The notes under the pieces were generated by a model that had not been told where the DNA came from, did no database searches, and was given only the letters and a program-made list of their open reading frames with translations. DNA of 64,000 nucleotides, from contig CM051455.1 in the NCBI GenBank assembly GCA_028274465.1, forward strand, positions 89,982,871 to 90,046,870, written 5' to 3'. A program made the translations under genes and the position numbers. The stretch comes from Plantago ovata. Taxonomy: Eukaryota; Streptophyta; Magnoliopsida; Lamiales; Plantaginaceae. Below, one piece after another: positions 61,489-64,000 of the stretch. Positions within the stretch are counted from its first letter, which is position 1; each line of letters opens with the position of its first letter.

Positions 61489-61738
61489 CTCCCTCCGTCC
61501 CAGAGCAGTTGCACCATTTGCTTTTGGACACAGAAAATAAGGAGAAGATTTAAATACTGAGTTATATTGGTCGTGGGTGGTGATTTTACTTTATGGAGGA
61601 TTTGTGGCCACAAAAATGTGTTGATGGAATATAAAATTATTATAACCATATCCAAATATGGCAAATAAATGAAATGGTGCAACTCTAATGGGACGCCCAA
61701 AATGGGAAAATGGTGCAACTGTTCTGGGACGGAGGGAG
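61489..61738. mobile_element. Stowaway (Tc1/mariner) MITE
   Basis: A 250-bp element with inverted ends CTCCCTCCGTCCCAGAGCAG and CTCCCTCCGTCCCAGAACAG (right end read inverted), continuing with TTGCACCATTT, and TA target duplications at 61487-61488 and 61739-61740. No coding. Such elements are moved by mariner transposases supplied elsewhere. The well-kept ends suggest recent insertion. Confidence 0.95.
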
Positions 61739-62188
61739 TACATGCTTAAACCATAATAATACGATCACGTAAAATATACCATGACCAATTAAAATTATAA
61801 CTGTATACCTAAACAATATACCAATTGACGACATGGAAATAATAACTGATATTACTAAAATCCATAGCATCAAAACTTCAAATTACAACAACATACCTTA
61901 ATACCATAGTGAGCAACTTATAACCACACCAGATTTCAATCAAAATAATGTAAAAGGTTCAATTAACATGCTGAAAAGGTGAAATAGAATAAAAATGTTG
62001 CTAGAATCACATGTTTCCAATTACGAACCTATAAATGTGATGTATAAAAGAATAACAGTAGAACATAGTGTTATAACTAGGAGAGCTTATGACCGTATGT
62101 ACGCTAGAAACTGTAACAATTAGAATATCTTAGAAACTGAAATTATCCTAACAACCGGTATTAAAAGTATACTATGCAGATTAAAAAC

Positions 62189-63758
62189 TGTTAGGAAACT
62201 TGTAATTTTGATGAGCAATTAACCATGCTAAATTACGGAAAGTCCAGTAACTAGTACTCTTGAGGTCCATAGGAATTTAGAATTTTAAGGACATTGTAAA
62301 AGAGAAACGTTTGTTGAAGACTTAGAGTAAGTGCTAGATAGGTTGGTTTTACCGCTTATGATGTATCTTGTTTTCTGAAAAGAAATACAACCTATTGAAG
62401 CATTTGCTGATGATGTACTTTGTTTTTACAAACAAACTATTGAAGCATTTAGAACCGCTCAGAAACTTGAAGATTTCGAAGACTGAAGACTAGAAGATTT
62501 CTGAAGACTGGTATCTACAAAGGCACATGTTGCTCAGAAAGTGGAAACTTCAGCAACAACATTGCATAAGTGAAAATCTAAACGACAGAGTAGGTTGTGC
62601 TTGCTGAAACTGAGACTGACCACTTGCTGATGAACATTTGTGACCTCTTGCTGAAAGTAATTGTATTTGCGCTCCAATATTACTGTTTGAATTTTATTCA
62701 AATAAGCATTAAATGCAAAGCATGCACGCGAAGGACATGAAGACTAGAAGACAAACAAGGACGCTGCTGAAAGTACAAAAGCAAGATAGTGACATTTTAA
62801 GGAACAAAAGCCTTAGAATTTGAAATTCAAACGGCTCCTTATTTCACTATAAATAGAGGTCATCCGGCAAAGAGTTGAATTGTGTCAACAACGTGATCAT
62901 ACTCTCACTTGTTCTTAAACTCACATACTCTTCAAACACTCTTACTGCCATTGATCCGTTCCAAGACTTAAATCTTGAAAAAGCTACTTGTGAAGAAGTA
63001 GAACTTACACAACTAAGAAATTAGTTAAGTGTTCTTTCTTTCTTTTGAACAAGAACAAGTCTTGACACCAGAAACAATCAAACTTGTTTACTGCAAAGTA
63101 TTCAAAGTTTTGTTTCTTAGATTACTTGTTGTAACTGAATAAGTTATAATTAAGTTATCTCACCCCAAAACTCTCTAACTGAAAATACACCCTTTCAGGC
63201 GTGATATTCATGGGGAACTTAATCAAGCATAGTGTTGCTGATTAAAAGTACCAAGTTTGGTGGAGAACAAGGTTACGTTCTCTAGTTAGGTTGGAGACGA
63301 AGCAAGTGTGCTTTGGTTTCTGTTTGAATCGCTCTAGATAGGTGTTGTAAGGAATCTCAATCTTATCTTAGTGGATTCAGTCCTAGAAAGGACAAAGTGG
63401 ATTAGTTTAGAGATTACACCACTCTCAGATACCACTATAAAAGTGTTTGTGTGATTTACTTACTATACTTAGTTTTCAGCAAAGCATATCTATCTGTACA
63501 CAGTCACTCACATCATTTGCTAAAACTACTACTTACTGAAAAAACACTTATTGTATCAAAGACTTCCGCTCTCTGATTTTAAGTATCAGCAAACCTAGTT
63601 ACTGAGAAGTAACTTGCGCTTGCTGAGAAAGTTAAGTATCAGCAAACTCATTACTGAAAAGTAATAAGTACTTGCTGAGAAAGTTTTTAAACAACGAAAG
63701 TTTGAAAAGACTATTCACCCCCCCTCTAGTGTTTTCTTGTTGTTTAAAGGGACCAACA
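62189..63758 (+). repeat. Element G 5' LTR (copia, family of F)
   Basis: The LTR is 1570 bp, from TGTTAGGAAACTTG to GACCAACA, with TATA box TATAAATA at 62848-62855. It is followed by the tRNA-Met primer site TGGTATCAGAGC (63761-63772). Matches F's LTR. The 5 bases before it are AAAAC. Confidence 0.93.
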
Positions 63759-64000
63759 AGTGGTATCAGAGCTGGAGGTTCTTTAACCTTCAGCACTGAA
63801 CCTAGATCCCCTTAGGTGCTTTCCGTAAATCACTCTCACTTGATCAGTTTGGTAGTGTTTTGCTGACAGGATGTCTTTAGGAGACGCTCCCTTGCTGAAG
63901 CTGGAAAACTACGAAAAATGGCGAAACGACATGATGCTACATCTTGAGGCCATTAGTGATGAGATGGTCACTGTCATTAATGATGCACCCATCAAGATCA
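63759..64000 (+). mobile_element. Element G internal start: primer site and gag N-terminus
   Basis: The primer site at 63761-63772 is followed by about 100 bp of leader and an ATG at 63871: MSLGDAPLLKLENYEKWRND. The reading is open to the window edge and nearly matches F's gag start. The remainder, and whether it is whole, are off the window. Confidence 0.88.

Larger units (their letters stand above)
58718..62188. other. Motif-rich region, possibly a second DNA element
   Basis: After the F-box 3' UTR, 59.1-60.8 kb is T/G-rich with many TTATGATTTTAAG-like and GTTTTAAGTGT motifs. From about 60.66 kb the reverse, ACTTAAAACCACAA, appears repeatedly. An exon-like stretch lies at 60061-60253 on plus, and a possible last exon on minus near 61370-61410 reads VEMLRRLLFSGEIE. 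This layout mirrors the Mutator-like element at 49.6-54.5 kb. Inverted ends were not found; the right end may have been lost where element G inserted. A Stowaway MITE lies inside. Confidence 0.4.

Overview
The window is nuclear DNA of a flowering plant, most likely a eudicot. The evidence is plant-type Ty1/copia and Athila-like Ty3/gypsy LTR elements with tRNA-Met and tRNA-Asp primer sites, a Stowaway MITE with the usual CTCCCTCCGTCCC end, and an F-box/FBD gene with four phase-0 exons. The species cannot be named from the sequence.

From 1 to about 49.0 kb there is no host gene that I can support. This part is a stack of nested LTR retrotransposons, ordered by matching 5-bp target duplications. 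On the left, copia element H (minus, to 22945) has gypsy element A (minus, 1-12566) in its 3' LTR. A is split by gypsy element B (plus, 1973-10107, duplication CTTAC). H's 5' LTR also carries a solo gypsy LTR (20987-22235, GCTAC). H itself sits in an unidentified segment K (22946-23734). On the right, copia gag-only element F (minus, 23735-49019) is split by copia element E (plus, 26182-47093, TTGGC). E's 5' LTR is split by gypsy element C (plus, 26648-32749, GTATA), and E's gag is split by a chimeric gypsy block (36523-41507). All copies look broken except possibly the element entering at the right edge.

The gypsy family of A, B, C and the solo LTR is unusual. It has gag and protease but no reverse transcriptase or integrase, so it would depend on another element. 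The chromovirus-like fragment J and copia F also hold only gag.

From 49.0 to 64 kb the window is quieter. A Mutator-like DNA element (about 49608-54470) has inverted ends and two convergent gene-like units. A candidate secreted-peptide ORF lies at 55839-55976 behind a TATA box. An F-box/FBD protein of 511 residues spans 56795-58717 and is the only confident host gene. A motif-rich region of 58.9-62.2 kb resembles the Mutator-like element in layout and contains a Stowaway MITE. A copia 5' LTR and gag start (element G, same family as F) runs off the right edge.

The retroelement genes supply only element functions (capsid, protease, integrase, reverse transcriptase). The F-box gene would act as a substrate adaptor of an SCF ubiquitin ligase.
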